Shown: positions 1 to 9,840 of the stretch, piece by piece
How positions within the stretch are numbered: the stretch's first letter is position 1
How the letters are laid out: the number at the start of each line of letters is the position of its first letter
The notes under the pieces: generated by a model
The model's input: the letters and a program-made list of their open reading frames with translations, nothing else
Databases searched by the model: none
Told to the model about the DNA's origin: nothing
Source of the DNA: CALBTQ01 sp036725605
GTDB taxonomy: Bacteria; Lernaellota; Lernaellaia; Lernaellales; Lernaellaceae
Length of the DNA stretch: 64,000 nucleotides
Direction: 5' to 3'
Assembly: GCA_036725605.1 (NCBI GenBank)
Contig: DAIMDW010000025.1
Coordinates: 38,084-102,083 of the forward strand
Made by a program: the position numbers and the translations under genes

Positions 1-545
1 AATTTGGCCGGCACCGTTTCGGTGACGATGCGCCGCACCGTTTCGCCGTCGAGCGGCAGCACGTTCGCCCCGGCCAGCGCGCCGAGCATCACCGCGTTGA
101 CCGCCTGAGCGTTGCCCGCCTCCTCGGCCAGCCGCGTGGCGTCCAGCGCAAAGAGACGACCGACCGACCCGCGCACTTTTTCCAGCATGGACTCGACGTC
201 GGGATACTCGGCCTGGCCCATGGTCACCGTAAACGGCACGATGGGATGCGTGTTGACCACGGCCACGGTCTTCGCGGCGCAATAGGGCAAAGCGCGCAGG
301 GCTTCCAGCGGCTCGAAGGCCAGCAGCACGTCGGCGTCGTTCTTGCCGATCAACGGACTTTTCGGCCCACCCAGCAGCACGGTGCTTTCCACGATGCCGC
401 CGCGCTGGCTCATGCCGTGCACTTCGGAAACGGTCACCGGCATGTCGTCGAGAATCGCCGCTTCGCCCAGCAGCCGGCTCGCGGTCAGGCTGCCCTGCCC
501 GCCGACGCCGCACAGGTAAATCCGGGTCGCGCCATCGGCTTTCAT
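1..545 (-). CDS. iorB: Indolepyruvate oxidoreductase subunit beta, C-terminus cut by window edge
   Basis: Reading the minus strand from an ATG at 545 gives an open frame of at least 181 residues that runs off the window start. It opens with MKADGATRIYLCGVGGQG, the GVGGQG nucleotide-binding type motif of the gamma/beta domain of 2-oxoacid:acceptor oxidoreductases, and continues with EVHGMSQRGG, a hallmark of IorB. The start codon overlaps the stop of iorA by four bases (ATGA), so the two are translationally coupled. IorB pairs with IorA to oxidise aryl pyruvates from aromatic amino acids to aryl-acetyl-CoA plus CO2 in the cytoplasm. Only the C-terminal end is missing, because it lies outside the window. 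Confidence 0.93.
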   Translation of the reverse strand, partial: MKADGATRIYLCGVGGQGSLTASRLLGEAAILDDMPVTVSEVHGMSQRGGIVESTVLLGGPKSPLIGKNDADVLLAFEPLEALRALPYCAAKTVAVVNTHPIVPFTVTMGQAEYPDVESMLEKVRGSVGRLFALDATRLAEEAGNAQAVNAVMLGALAGANVLPLDGETVRRIVTETVPAK

Positions 546-3500
546 GAAACACCTCCGCTCAAATCGCGCACCGGCACGATCGCGCCGTTGGGACAGACCT
601 GCACGCAAGTGCCGCATCCGTCGCAGAGGATCGGGTCGATGTGGACCTGCCCGTCTTGTTGGTAGAAGGCCGGACAACCAAAGTTGCTCAGGCAGTTGTC
701 GCAGCAGGCGCACAGGCCGCAGGCAAGGCAGCGCCTGGCTTCGGCGATCGCGTCCGTTCGCGTATAGCCGCTTTCCACCTCGTCCCAGGAGCGAACGGCC
801 TCGGCGGGATCGAGCGCCGGCGCGGCACGGCGCAGTTGCACCTCTACCGCCTGCGGCTCATAACGCTTTTCCGCCGCCAGGGCCTCGGTGTCGCGCCAGG
901 CCTCGACGGCGACCGATTCCGGATGCGCCGCCAGTTGCCGGTCGATGCCGTAGGCCGCGACCTTGCCGCTCTGCAACGCCTCGGCCACGCTCGCCGGTCC
1001 GGTCACCGCGTCGCCGCCGGCGAACAGGAACGGGTTGTCGGTCGCGCCGGTGTCGCGTTCGACGCGCAGGCGGCCCCAGCGGTCGCTCTCGACCAGCGGC
1101 AGCGCCTCGGGCGCCAGCGCCGGTTGTTGGCCGATGGCGACGACGACGTGATCGGCCAGCACGGTGAACGTCTGCTCGGTGGGCAGCGGTTTGCGCCGGC
1201 CGTCCTCGTCCGGCTCGCCCAACTTCATGCGGCGACAGGTCAACGTCAGGCGATCGCTTTTTTCCACGATGGATTCAGGCGTGCTCAACTCGACCAGCTT
1301 GACGCCCTCGGCCAGCGCGGCCTCGACCTCCTCGTCGATGGCGGGCATCTCGATATGCGTGCGCCGGTAGAGGATGGTCACCGCGTTCGCGCCCAGGCGC
1401 AACGCGCAACGGGCCGCGTCGATCGCCGCGTTGCCGCCGCCGACCACCACCACGTGCCCGGCGAGTTCGTCGAGCCCGCCAAGGTTCACCTGTCGCAGGA
1501 AATGCATGGCGTCCTGCACGCGCGGCAGGGTTTCGCCCGCGATGCCCAGGCGCAGGCCGCGCGTCATGCCGACCGACACGAAGGCCGCCGCGAAGCCGCG
1601 CTCGCGCAGTTTGTCAAGCGTGAAATCGGCCCCGAAGCGTTGGCCGGTTTCGATCGTCACGCCCAGGCCTTCGATCACCGCCAGGTCCTTGGCCAGCGCC
1701 GCGCGCGGTAGACGATGGCGCGGAATGCCGTAACCGCACATGCCGCCCGCCGCGTCCTCGGCCTCGAAAATCGTCACGGCGTACCCGCGCAGGCGCAGGT
1801 CGAAGGCGCAACCCAGACCGGCCGGGCCGCCGCCGATCACCGCTACGCGCTTGCCGTTTTCCCGGATGAGATTGCGCTGCCACGCGACGTACGTTTGCCG
1901 CTCGTCGTCGGTTTCCGCGTCCATCACAAAGCGTTTGATTTTGTTGATCGCCAGCGGTTCGTCGATGTCGCCGCGCACGCAGGCCGCTTCGCACGGATGC
2001 GTACACACGCGGCAGATGACGTGCGGCAGCGCCAGGCGTTGGCGGATGAGCGCCCGCGCGACGTCAATGTTGCCCGCCGCGACGTGCTCGACGTACCCCT
2101 GCACGCACAGGCCCAACGGGCAGGCCGTTTCGCAGGGCGGATGTTCCATCTTGTGCGGCGCACTACCCTCGCCGTTTTCCGGCAGCGCCGCGATGCGCGC
2201 CCGGCTACGCGCCAGGCCGTAGTCCTTGCTCGTCTCCAGGCCGCACTGACCGTCCTCGCCCCGCCCGCACACCCGGCACAGGTTGTGATCGACGCGGTAG
2301 TACACCGCTTCGCGCTTTTGCCCCAGTTGCTTGCGCGCGAACAAGGGGCACGGGCTGCGCGAGATCAGCACCTTCGGTCCGCTCTGCGCCAGCAGGTTGC
2401 GGATGACCATCGTGCTTTCTTTGAAGTTGAGCGGATCGATCGCGGCGATGTGCTCGACGCCGGCCGCGCGGGCGATGCGCTCGATATCGATCGTCTCGCC
2501 GCGCACGCCCGAACCGGGATTGGGCTGATGGCCGGTCATGCCGGTCGTGCGGTTGTCGAGCACGACCAACGTCATGTCGCGTTGGTTGTGCACCGAGTTG
2601 ACCAGGCCGGTCATGCCCGAATGGAAGAAGGTCGAGTCGCCGATGAACGAAATCACCGGCTTGTCGCCCGTCGCGGCGAAACCGCCGGCGCTGGATGCCG
2701 ATGAACCCATGCAGATGAAGTAATCGCCCACGCCGATCGGCGGTAAAAAGCCCAGCGTGTAGCAGCCGATGTCCGACAGATACAGCGGCTCGTCGCCGGC
2801 GACCAGCTTGACCGCGTAGTAGGTGGCGCGGTGCGGACACCCCGGGCACAGAATCGGCGGACGCCCCGGCAACGCGGGCAACGCGGCGCCCGCGCCTTCC
2901 TCGGCGTCAAAGCCCAGCAGATCGGCCAGCGCGTGCGTCACCTGATCGGGGCCCAGTTCGCCCAGCAACGAGAAGTGCCCGCTGTCTTTGCCGTACACGG
3001 CAATCAGTTTGCCCGTGCGCGAGCAAGTCGCGCGCAGTTCGTTTTCCAACAGGGGATCGAGTTCCTCGACGACCAGCGCGGCGTCGACCTGCGAAACGAA
3101 CTCGGCCAACACCTTGCGCGGCAGCGGCCAGGTCGTCGCCAATTGCAGCACGCGCACTTTGTCGTCGAGCGCGAACCGCACCACGGCGTCCTCGACGTAA
3201 CAGGCCGCCACGCCGCTGGTGAGCACGCCGAAGGTTCCCGAGCCGTACAGACGATTGAGCGGCGAGTCGTTGAATTGCTCCTCGGCCGCGATCATGTTTT
3301 GTTCGACGACCGGATGGCGCAGACGGGCCACCGCCGGCACGGGCGTGAAGCGGCGCCGGTCGGGCGCGAATTCGCCCTTGGTCTTGCGCTCGCCCAACGC
3401 GCCGAAGCGCACCGCGCTACGCGTGTGCGAAACGCGGGTGGTCGTGCGCAGGATGACGGGCATCTCCAGTTTTTCGGAAAGCTCGAAGGCGGCCTTGACC

Positions 3501-3952
3501 GTCTCGTACGCTTCCTGCGGCGTGGCCGGCTCGAACATCGGCAGCTTGCCCAGGCGCGCGTAGTGACGGTTGTCCTGCTCGTTCTGCGAGCTGTGGCAGC
3601 CGGGATCGTCGGCGCTGACCAGCACCAGGCCGGCGCGCACGCCGATGTACGCCAGGGTCATCAGCGGGTCGGCCGCGACGTTGACGCCCACGTGTTTCAT
3701 CGCGACCATCGTGCGCACGCCCGCGGCGGCCGCGGCCCCGGCGACTTCCAGCGCGACTTTCTCGTTGACGGAGTATTCGAACGAAACGCCGGCTTCCTGG
3801 TGGATACGGAAGAACGTATCGCCGATCTCGCTACTGGGCGTGCCCGGGTAGGTCGAAAAGAAGCCCAGACCGGCTTCCAACGCGCCGCGCACGATCGCTT
3901 CGTTTCCCAGCAGCAGACGCACGGTCGGTTCGGGAGAGAGCAACGGATTCAT
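542..3952 (-). CDS. iorA: Indolepyruvate oxidoreductase subunit alpha fused to a GltD-like FAD/NAD(P) module
   Basis: This 1136-residue protein is nearly twice the usual IorA length (about 600). Residues 1-540 are IorA proper: the pyruvate-oxidoreductase N-domain (TYPGTPSSEIGD near 34; MKHVGVNVAADP near 85) and the thiamine-diphosphate domain (CPGCPHR near 369; GDSTFFHSGM near 438). Residues 600-675 hold a cysteine-rich domain like that of glutamate synthase small subunit/DPYD (CETACPLGLC; CRVCTHPCEAAC). Residues 700-1005 are a two-dinucleotide oxidoreductase with FAD motif GGGPAG (707), NAD(P) motif GGGNAA (838) and FAGGDAVTGP (977). The C-terminus carries a [4Fe-4S] motif C1110-x2-C-x2-C-x3-CP. 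I infer the flavin module lets IOR exchange electrons with NAD(P)H. Transcription starts from the promoter at 3981-4009; iorB follows with a 4-base overlap. Confidence 0.9.
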   Translation of the reverse strand: MNPLLSPEPTVRLLLGNEAIVRGALEAGLGFFSTYPGTPSSEIGDTFFRIHQEAGVSFEYSVNEKVALEVAGAAAAAGVRTMVAMKHVGVNVAADPLMTLAYIGVRAGLVLVSADDPGCHSSQNEQDNRHYARLGKLPMFEPATPQEAYETVKAAFELSEKLEMPVILRTTTRVSHTRSAVRFGALGERKTKGEFAPDRRRFTPVPAVARLRHPVVEQNMIAAEEQFNDSPLNRLYGSGTFGVLTSGVAACYVEDAVVRFALDDKVRVLQLATTWPLPRKVLAEFVSQVDAALVVEELDPLLENELRATCSRTGKLIAVYGKDSGHFSLLGELGPDQVTHALADLLGFDAEEGAGAALPALPGRPPILCPGCPHRATYYAVKLVAGDEPLYLSDIGCYTLGFLPPIGVGDYFICMGSSASSAGGFAATGDKPVISFIGDSTFFHSGMTGLVNSVHNQRDMTLVVLDNRTTGMTGHQPNPGSGVRGETIDIERIARAAGVEHIAAIDPLNFKESTMVIRNLLAQSGPKVLISRSPCPLFARKQLGQKREAVYYRVDHNLCRVCGRGEDGQCGLETSKDYGLARSRARIAALPENGEGSAPHKMEHPPCETACPLGLCVQGYVEHVAAGNIDVARALIRQRLALPHVICRVCTHPCEAACVRGDIDEPLAINKIKRFVMDAETDDERQTYVAWQRNLIRENGKRVAVIGGGPAGLGCAFDLRLRGYAVTIFEAEDAAGGMCGYGIPRHRLPRAALAKDLAVIEGLGVTIETGQRFGADFTLDKLRERGFAAAFVSVGMTRGLRLGIAGETLPRVQDAMHFLRQVNLGGLDELAGHVVVVGGGNAAIDAARCALRLGANAVTILYRRTHIEMPAIDEEVEAALAEGVKLVELSTPESIVEKSDRLTLTCRRMKLGEPDEDGRRKPLPTEQTFTVLADHVVVAIGQQPALAPEALPLVESDRWGRLRVERDTGATDNPFLFAGGDAVTGPASVAEALQSGKVAAYGIDRQLAAHPESVAVEAWRDTEALAAEKRYEPQAVEVQLRRAAPALDPAEAVRSWDEVESGYTRTDAIAEARRCLACGLCACCDNCLSNFGCPAFYQQDGQVHIDPILCDGCGTCVQVCPNGAIVPVRDLSGGVS

Positions 3953-3980
3953 CGATGAGCAACCTCATTGCGTTTGCGCC

Positions 3981-4009
3981 AGTCTAGGCAGGCCGGCGCG
4001 GCCCGTCAA
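3981..4009 (-). promoter_or_regulatory. Sigma-70-type promoter of iorAB
   Basis: On the minus strand TTGACG (4009-4004) and TAGACT (3986-3981) are separated by exactly 17 bases, which predicts transcription starting near 3974, about 20 bases before the iorA ATG. A GAGG Shine-Dalgarno lies ten bases before the start. Confidence 0.65.
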
Positions 4010-4069
4010 GGATGCGCGCACAGCGGCCAACTGGGGATAAACAAATGGAAAAAACAGCGCGGCTCCTGA

Positions 4070-4098
4070 TTGACACCCCACCGGGCCGATCCTAAGAT
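4070..4098 (+). promoter_or_regulatory. Sigma-70-type promoter of the 598-residue Rossmann protein
   Basis: A perfect -35 TTGACA (4070-4075), a 17-base spacer and -10 TAAGAT (4093-4098) predict a start near 4105. It is back to back with the iorAB promoter; the two -35 boxes are 60 bases apart. Confidence 0.7.
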
Positions 4099-4169
4099 GC
4101 AGCCGTATCTTCAGAACCAATAAGCACCGGGCGATCCCCGGATCGCTCACACCAAGGTAGGAGATAGTC

Positions 4170-5966
4170 ATGGTCAATGGCGAAACGATTCTTGTTCTGG
4201 GCGGATGGGGGCTGGTCGGCCGCGCCGTTTGTCACGAGCTGCTGCAGGACAATCCGGCGAAAATCATCGTGTGCAGTCTGAGCCGCGAGGAGGCGGAGGA
4301 GGCGGTCCGCGACCTCGAGCAAGAACGCATCCAAATGAACGAACTGCACCAGGCGAAAATCAAAACGAAGTTCATTGCCGAATGGGGCGACATTTTCGCC
4401 CGGGTGGAATTCAAGGACACCCCCGCCCGCGCCATCAAGAAAATCGAGGACCTGACCAAGATCGTCGACGACACGTTCAACGACCTGAAGAAGATCGACC
4501 TGAGCGACATGTTCCTGTTCAAGCTGATCGACAAGTACAAGCCGTACGTCGTGGTCGACGCGATCAACACGGCGACCATCGTCGCGTACAAAGACGTGTA
4601 CGCCTCGGTGCTCGACCTGCGCATGAAGATGACCGCGCTGGAAAAAACCTACGCGCAGGGCGGCGATATGGCCCAGGCGCTGACCAACATGAAAAACAGC
4701 GTCTACGAGCATCTGACCGCGATCTACCTGCCGCGGCTGATCCGCCACATTCAGATTTTGTATCTGGCGATGAAGCAGGCGAAGACGCAGTTCTTCGTCA
4801 AGATCGGCACGACCGGCACCGGCGGCATGGGCCTGAACATCCCCTACACGCACTCGGAGGAAAAGCCGAGCCAGAAGCTGTTGTCCAAAAGCGCGGTCGG
4901 CGGCGCGCACAGCCTGCTGCTGTTCCTGATGGCCAACACGCCCGACACCGCCTTCACCATGGAGATCAAACCGGCCGCGGCGATCGCCTGGAAGTCGATC
5001 GATCACGGCGTCGTGCCGCGCGGCAAACAGCCGATCCGGCTGTACGACAACCCGCCGGCCAAGGCCTTCCCGCTGGACAAATCGGTCGACCTGGAAGTCG
5101 CCTGCAACGACTGCGACGGGCGCATCGTGGACACGGGCAAGCCGATGAAAGCGGTGTACATCAACACCGGCGAAAACGGCCTGTTCAGTTGCGGCGAGTT
5201 CACCGCGATCACGACGACCGGTCAGATGGAATACGTGACGCCCGAGGAAATCGCGCGGAACGTGCGCGCCGAACTGCACGGCGCGAACACCGGCTACGAC
5301 ATCGTCACGGCGATTAAGAACTCGGTGATGAGCAGCACGTACCGCGCCGGCTTCATGCGCGACTTCGCCATCGACAAGCTGCAGGGCATGGAAGGCAAAC
5401 ACGGCGAAGCGGTCGCCTTCGAGATTCTCGGCCCGCCGCGCCTGAGCAAGCTGCTGTACGAAGCCTACTTGCTCAAGCAGACCTACGGCACGCCGAAAAA
5501 GATCATCGCCGCCAAGCCCGAGGCGATGGCCAAAAAGCTGCAAACGTTGATCAACAAGGACGACGAGTTGCGCGCGCGCATCATTTCGATCGGCATTCCC
5601 ATCGTCACCGCCGACGGCAAGAAACTGCTGCGCGGCACGAAGATCGTCGCCCCGCCGTTCCGCGGCGACAACACGGTGCCGGTCAACGCGAAGCTGCTGG
5701 ATGAGTACTGCTACGAGGGCTGGATCGACCTGCGCCCCGCGAACATGGAATGCTGGCGCAAACGCATGCAGAACCTGGCCGCGGTGATGGACGCGATCGA
5801 CTGGAAGAAAAGCGGCGCGAACACGTCGAGCCGCTTCAATCGCAAGAACTACCTGGGCGAAGACGGCCGCCTGAACATCGGCGAAATCGCCGGGTGGATT
5901 TTCAACACCGAAGAAGGCGGCAGCCGCATCGGCTTCCAGCCGGTCGGGATCAAGGCGCACAACTAG
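4170..5966 (+). CDS. Uncharacterised NAD(P)-binding Rossmann-fold protein, SDR/saccharopine dehydrogenase-like N-terminus
   Basis: This 598-residue protein begins ETILVLGGWGLVGRAVCHELL, a glycine-rich dinucleotide-binding loop (G-G-W-G-L-V-G) at residues 10-16 as in extended SDRs and saccharopine dehydrogenase-type proteins. A second Rossmann-like stretch (KPYVVVDAINTATIVAYKDV, near 126) and KIGTTGTGGMGLN (near 210) could line a cofactor or substrate site. The rest matches no family I can name. It has no signal peptide or membrane segment, so it is probably cytosolic. The start is supported by TAGGAG six bases before the ATG. It is a single-gene unit with its own strong promoter and a hairpin terminator just downstream. 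A dehydrogenase/reductase role is inference only. Confidence 0.8.
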   Translation: MVNGETILVLGGWGLVGRAVCHELLQDNPAKIIVCSLSREEAEEAVRDLEQERIQMNELHQAKIKTKFIAEWGDIFARVEFKDTPARAIKKIEDLTKIVDDTFNDLKKIDLSDMFLFKLIDKYKPYVVVDAINTATIVAYKDVYASVLDLRMKMTALEKTYAQGGDMAQALTNMKNSVYEHLTAIYLPRLIRHIQILYLAMKQAKTQFFVKIGTTGTGGMGLNIPYTHSEEKPSQKLLSKSAVGGAHSLLLFLMANTPDTAFTMEIKPAAAIAWKSIDHGVVPRGKQPIRLYDNPPAKAFPLDKSVDLEVACNDCDGRIVDTGKPMKAVYINTGENGLFSCGEFTAITTTGQMEYVTPEEIARNVRAELHGANTGYDIVTAIKNSVMSSTYRAGFMRDFAIDKLQGMEGKHGEAVAFEILGPPRLSKLLYEAYLLKQTYGTPKKIIAAKPEAMAKKLQTLINKDDELRARIISIGIPIVTADGKKLLRGTKIVAPPFRGDNTVPVNAKLLDEYCYEGWIDLRPANMECWRKRMQNLAAVMDAIDWKKSGANTSSRFNRKNYLGEDGRLNIGEIAGWIFNTEEGGSRIGFQPVGIKAHN

Positions 5967-6192
5967 GCGATTATTTCGCGCTCGATCCGTTTGATTTCGG
6001 CTTCCAACAGGGCGACGGTTTCATCGACCGTCGCCTTTTCTTTGGCCGCGCCGGCACCGGTAGAAGGATTCGATCAACAGCGCGGTCGAACACGCACTCG
6101 CGGCACTCCGCTTCAGTCACGTCTTGGCGTTGCGGTAGTTCGTCTCGGTGATCTCGCCCATGTCGTGGAGAAAGTCCGGCCGCCCGGCACAA
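5967..6192 (-). other. Intergenic stretch with possible gene remnant
   Basis: No intact gene fills the 226 bases between the convergent Rossmann-protein and HAD genes. On the minus strand two short coding-like pieces appear in different frames: one ending ITETNYRNAKT before a stop near 6118, and one of about 36 codons ending LLEAEIKRIEREIIA before the stop at 5967. Neither has a credible start. They could be the decayed tail of a small coiled-coil gene, or chance. Confidence 0.25.
6011..6043 (+). terminator. Intrinsic terminator of the Rossmann-protein gene
   Basis: A perfect 9-bp stem (GGCGACGGT, 6011-6019, paired with ACCGTCGCC, 6027-6035) with a 7-base loop is followed by TTTTCTTT, 45 bases after the stop codon. 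Confidence 0.65.
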
Positions 6193-6891
6193 TCAGCGAT
6201 GATTGACACCCAATTGCTTCAACACGTTTTCGGTATCGCCGAAGTCCTCGAAGACCAGGTGCGCGCCCAGGGACTTGAGTTGCGCGGCGGAAAAATTCAG
6301 CGTGCCCACGCCCACGGCCGTGCAGTCGTTGGCCAACGCGCAGGCCACGTCGCGGTCGGTGTCGCCGATGACGTACACATGCGGACCGGGGTCGATTTTC
6401 CGCCCCAGGTGTTGCGAGGCGCGCTCCAAGGCGATGGGCACGAGCTCTTCGCGCACTTCGTGATCCGACCCGAAGGCTCCGTAGGGGAAAAATTTCCACA
6501 GGTCGAAGTAGGACAATTTGGCGATCGCCCCGCCAAGCACGTTGCCGGTCAACAGGCCAATGGACAGATCGTCGCGGCCGCCGAGGCGTTCGAGCAGTTC
6601 GCGCACGCCGGGGTAGATCGTCGCCGTATGGCTGTGCGGCATTTCGGCGGCGATGTAGGCTTCGTACTCGCGGACCATCGCGGCGATTTCCGCGTCGGGA
6701 TCGGCAACCTCGACGCCGTGCAGCAACAGCGCTTCACGGAAGATCGCCGGATCGACCTTGCCCTGGAAGTGAAAGCCCTCGAAGGCGTCGACCAGACCGT
6801 AGCGCTCGAAAAACACGCGGTTCATGCTGCGCAGACCGGCGCCACCGGACAGCATCAGCGTGCCGTCGATGTCGAACAGGTAAACGTTCAC
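6193..6891 (-). CDS. HAD-superfamily phosphatase, phosphoglycolate phosphatase-like
   Basis: The 232-residue product has the HAD catalytic motif FDIDGTL at residues 6-12 (nucleophile D7, acid/base D9), motif II in GLLTGN, and the Mg-binding GDTDRDVACA near 185. A helical cap follows motif I, as in phosphoglycolate phosphatase and related small-molecule phosphatases. It starts with GTG, with GGAGG upstream inside the end of the preceding trkH gene. It is the last gene of the long minus-strand rpiB-rib-nusB-trk operon. The substrate cannot be read from the sequence. Confidence 0.85.
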   Translation of the reverse strand: MNVYLFDIDGTLMLSGGAGLRSMNRVFFERYGLVDAFEGFHFQGKVDPAIFREALLLHGVEVADPDAEIAAMVREYEAYIAAEMPHSHTATIYPGVRELLERLGGRDDLSIGLLTGNVLGGAIAKLSYFDLWKFFPYGAFGSDHEVREELVPIALERASQHLGRKIDPGPHVYVIGDTDRDVACALANDCTAVGVGTLNFSAAQLKSLGAHLVFEDFGDTENVLKQLGVNHR

Positions 6892-6894
6892 GAA

Positions 6895-8343
<1,449 letters not shown>

Positions 8344-8373
8344 GATCTGAATACGCTCCGTTTTTCCATCATC

Positions 8374-9828
8374 TTATTTGCGCCAAAACGCGGGCACCAA
8401 CAGAATGATGATCGTATAGATTTCCAAACGCCCGGCGTACATGCAAAAACACAGCACCCATTTGCCGAGCAAGGGAATTTCAGCATAGTTACCATGTGCG
8501 CCCACCTGGGCCAAGCCGGGGCCGACACCGCCCAAAGTCGCCGCCGCGCCGGTCGCCGCGGAAATCAAATCGACGTTCAGCGCCGTCAGGATCAGCGTGG
8601 CGACGACGAACACGGCCACATACGCGGTGATGTACACCAACACCGAATGGATCAGCGTGTGGTCGATCGCCTGCTTGTTGACGCGCGTGACGATAACCGC
8701 CTTGGGATGAATCAGGCGGTACAGTTCGAGATAGATGTTCTTGAACATGACCAGCACGCGCATGACCTTCAGCCCGCCGCCGGTGGAGCCGACCATCGCG
8801 CCGACGAACATCAGCAACACGAGAATCAGCCGCAGCAGATCGGGCCAGCGGTCGAAGTCGGCGCTGGAAAATCCGGTGCAGGTGATGATCGAACTGACCT
8901 GAAACAACGCGTAGCGAAAACTGTTAAACCAATCGCCGTAGAGTTGGTGCGTCTTGAGCACGACGGTGGCCACGGCGGTCGCCCCAACGATCAGACCGAG
9001 ATACAGCCGCAGCTCGCCGTTGTCCGCGTAGGCTTTTTTCTGGCGCGTGAGAAAGCGGAAGTGCAGCGCGAAGTTGATGCCGGCAAGGATCATGAAGAAC
9101 GAAACGATCATCTCGATCGCCGTGCTGTTGTACGACTCGAGGCTCAGGTTGCGCGTGGAAAAACCGCCGGTGGCGATCGTGGCGAAGGAGTGGCAGACGG
9201 CGTCGAACAGGTTCATCCCGCCGAACAGCAGGGCCACGACCTCCGCCAGAGTCAGCAACAAGTAGACCTTCCAGAGCACCTTGGCCGTGTCGGCGATGCG
9301 CGGTTTGATTTTATCGGTGCTCGGGCCCGGCACCTCGGCGCGAAACAGTTGCATGCCGCCCACGCCGATCAGCGGCAGAATGGCCAGACCCAGCAGGATG
9401 ATGCCCATCCCGCCGATCCAGTGGGTCAGTGCGCGCCAGAAAAGAATGCCGTGCGGTTTGTCTTCGATCGTCGTCATCACCGAGGCGCCGGTGGTGGTCA
9501 GGCCGCTGATGGTTTCAAACAGCGCGTCGGTGACCGTCGCAAAGGTGTGCGTGAAAATGTACGGCAGCGCGCCGAAGACGCCGGCCAGCGCCCAGGCGAG
9601 CGTGACGATCAGAAAGCCTTCGCGGTTGGTGATTTCCCGCGTGGCGCGAAAGGCGATGAAATACAGCGACAGGCCGAAAAACAGGGTGATGAGAAACGAC
9701 GAAAGAAAGGCGCTCCAATCGCTTTCGCGATAAATGAGCGAGACGAAGAGCGGCGCCAACATGGTCAACCCGTAAAAACAGGTCAACGAACCGAGAACCC
9801 GGATCATGTTGCGTACGCGCATCGTCAT
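8374..9828 (-). CDS. trkH: TrkH-type potassium uptake channel, first copy
   Basis: This is a full-length TrkH of about 484 residues with pore loops GLTTTGASV, FATIATGGFST, CTGFSSADFD and AATLGGVGPGL. I place the start at the ATG at 9828, 12 bases after the trkA stop; a TTG two codons further upstream is possible but lacks a better ribosome site. It probably forms a dimeric K+ channel in the inner membrane with TrkA bound on the cytosolic face. The adjacent second trkH copy, in the same orientation, has diverged but kept all filter glycines. Confidence 0.93.
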   Translation of the reverse strand: MTMRVRNMIRVLGSLTCFYGLTMLAPLFVSLIYRESDWSAFLSSFLITLFFGLSLYFIAFRATREITNREGFLIVTLAWALAGVFGALPYIFTHTFATVTDALFETISGLTTTGASVMTTIEDKPHGILFWRALTHWIGGMGIILLGLAILPLIGVGGMQLFRAEVPGPSTDKIKPRIADTAKVLWKVYLLLTLAEVVALLFGGMNLFDAVCHSFATIATGGFSTRNLSLESYNSTAIEMIVSFFMILAGINFALHFRFLTRQKKAYADNGELRLYLGLIVGATAVATVVLKTHQLYGDWFNSFRYALFQVSSIITCTGFSSADFDRWPDLLRLILVLLMFVGAMVGSTGGGLKVMRVLVMFKNIYLELYRLIHPKAVIVTRVNKQAIDHTLIHSVLVYITAYVAVFVVATLILTALNVDLISAATGAAATLGGVGPGLAQVGAHGNYAEIPLLGKWVLCFCMYAGRLEIYTIIILLVPAFWRK

Positions 9829-9840
9829 TCCCAACGGCGG

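Noticed and set aside
4092..5960. A 622-codon frame antisense to the Rossmann protein
   Set aside because: It is a composition shadow; the sense frame has a promoter, ribosome site, terminator and a recognisable dinucleotide motif.
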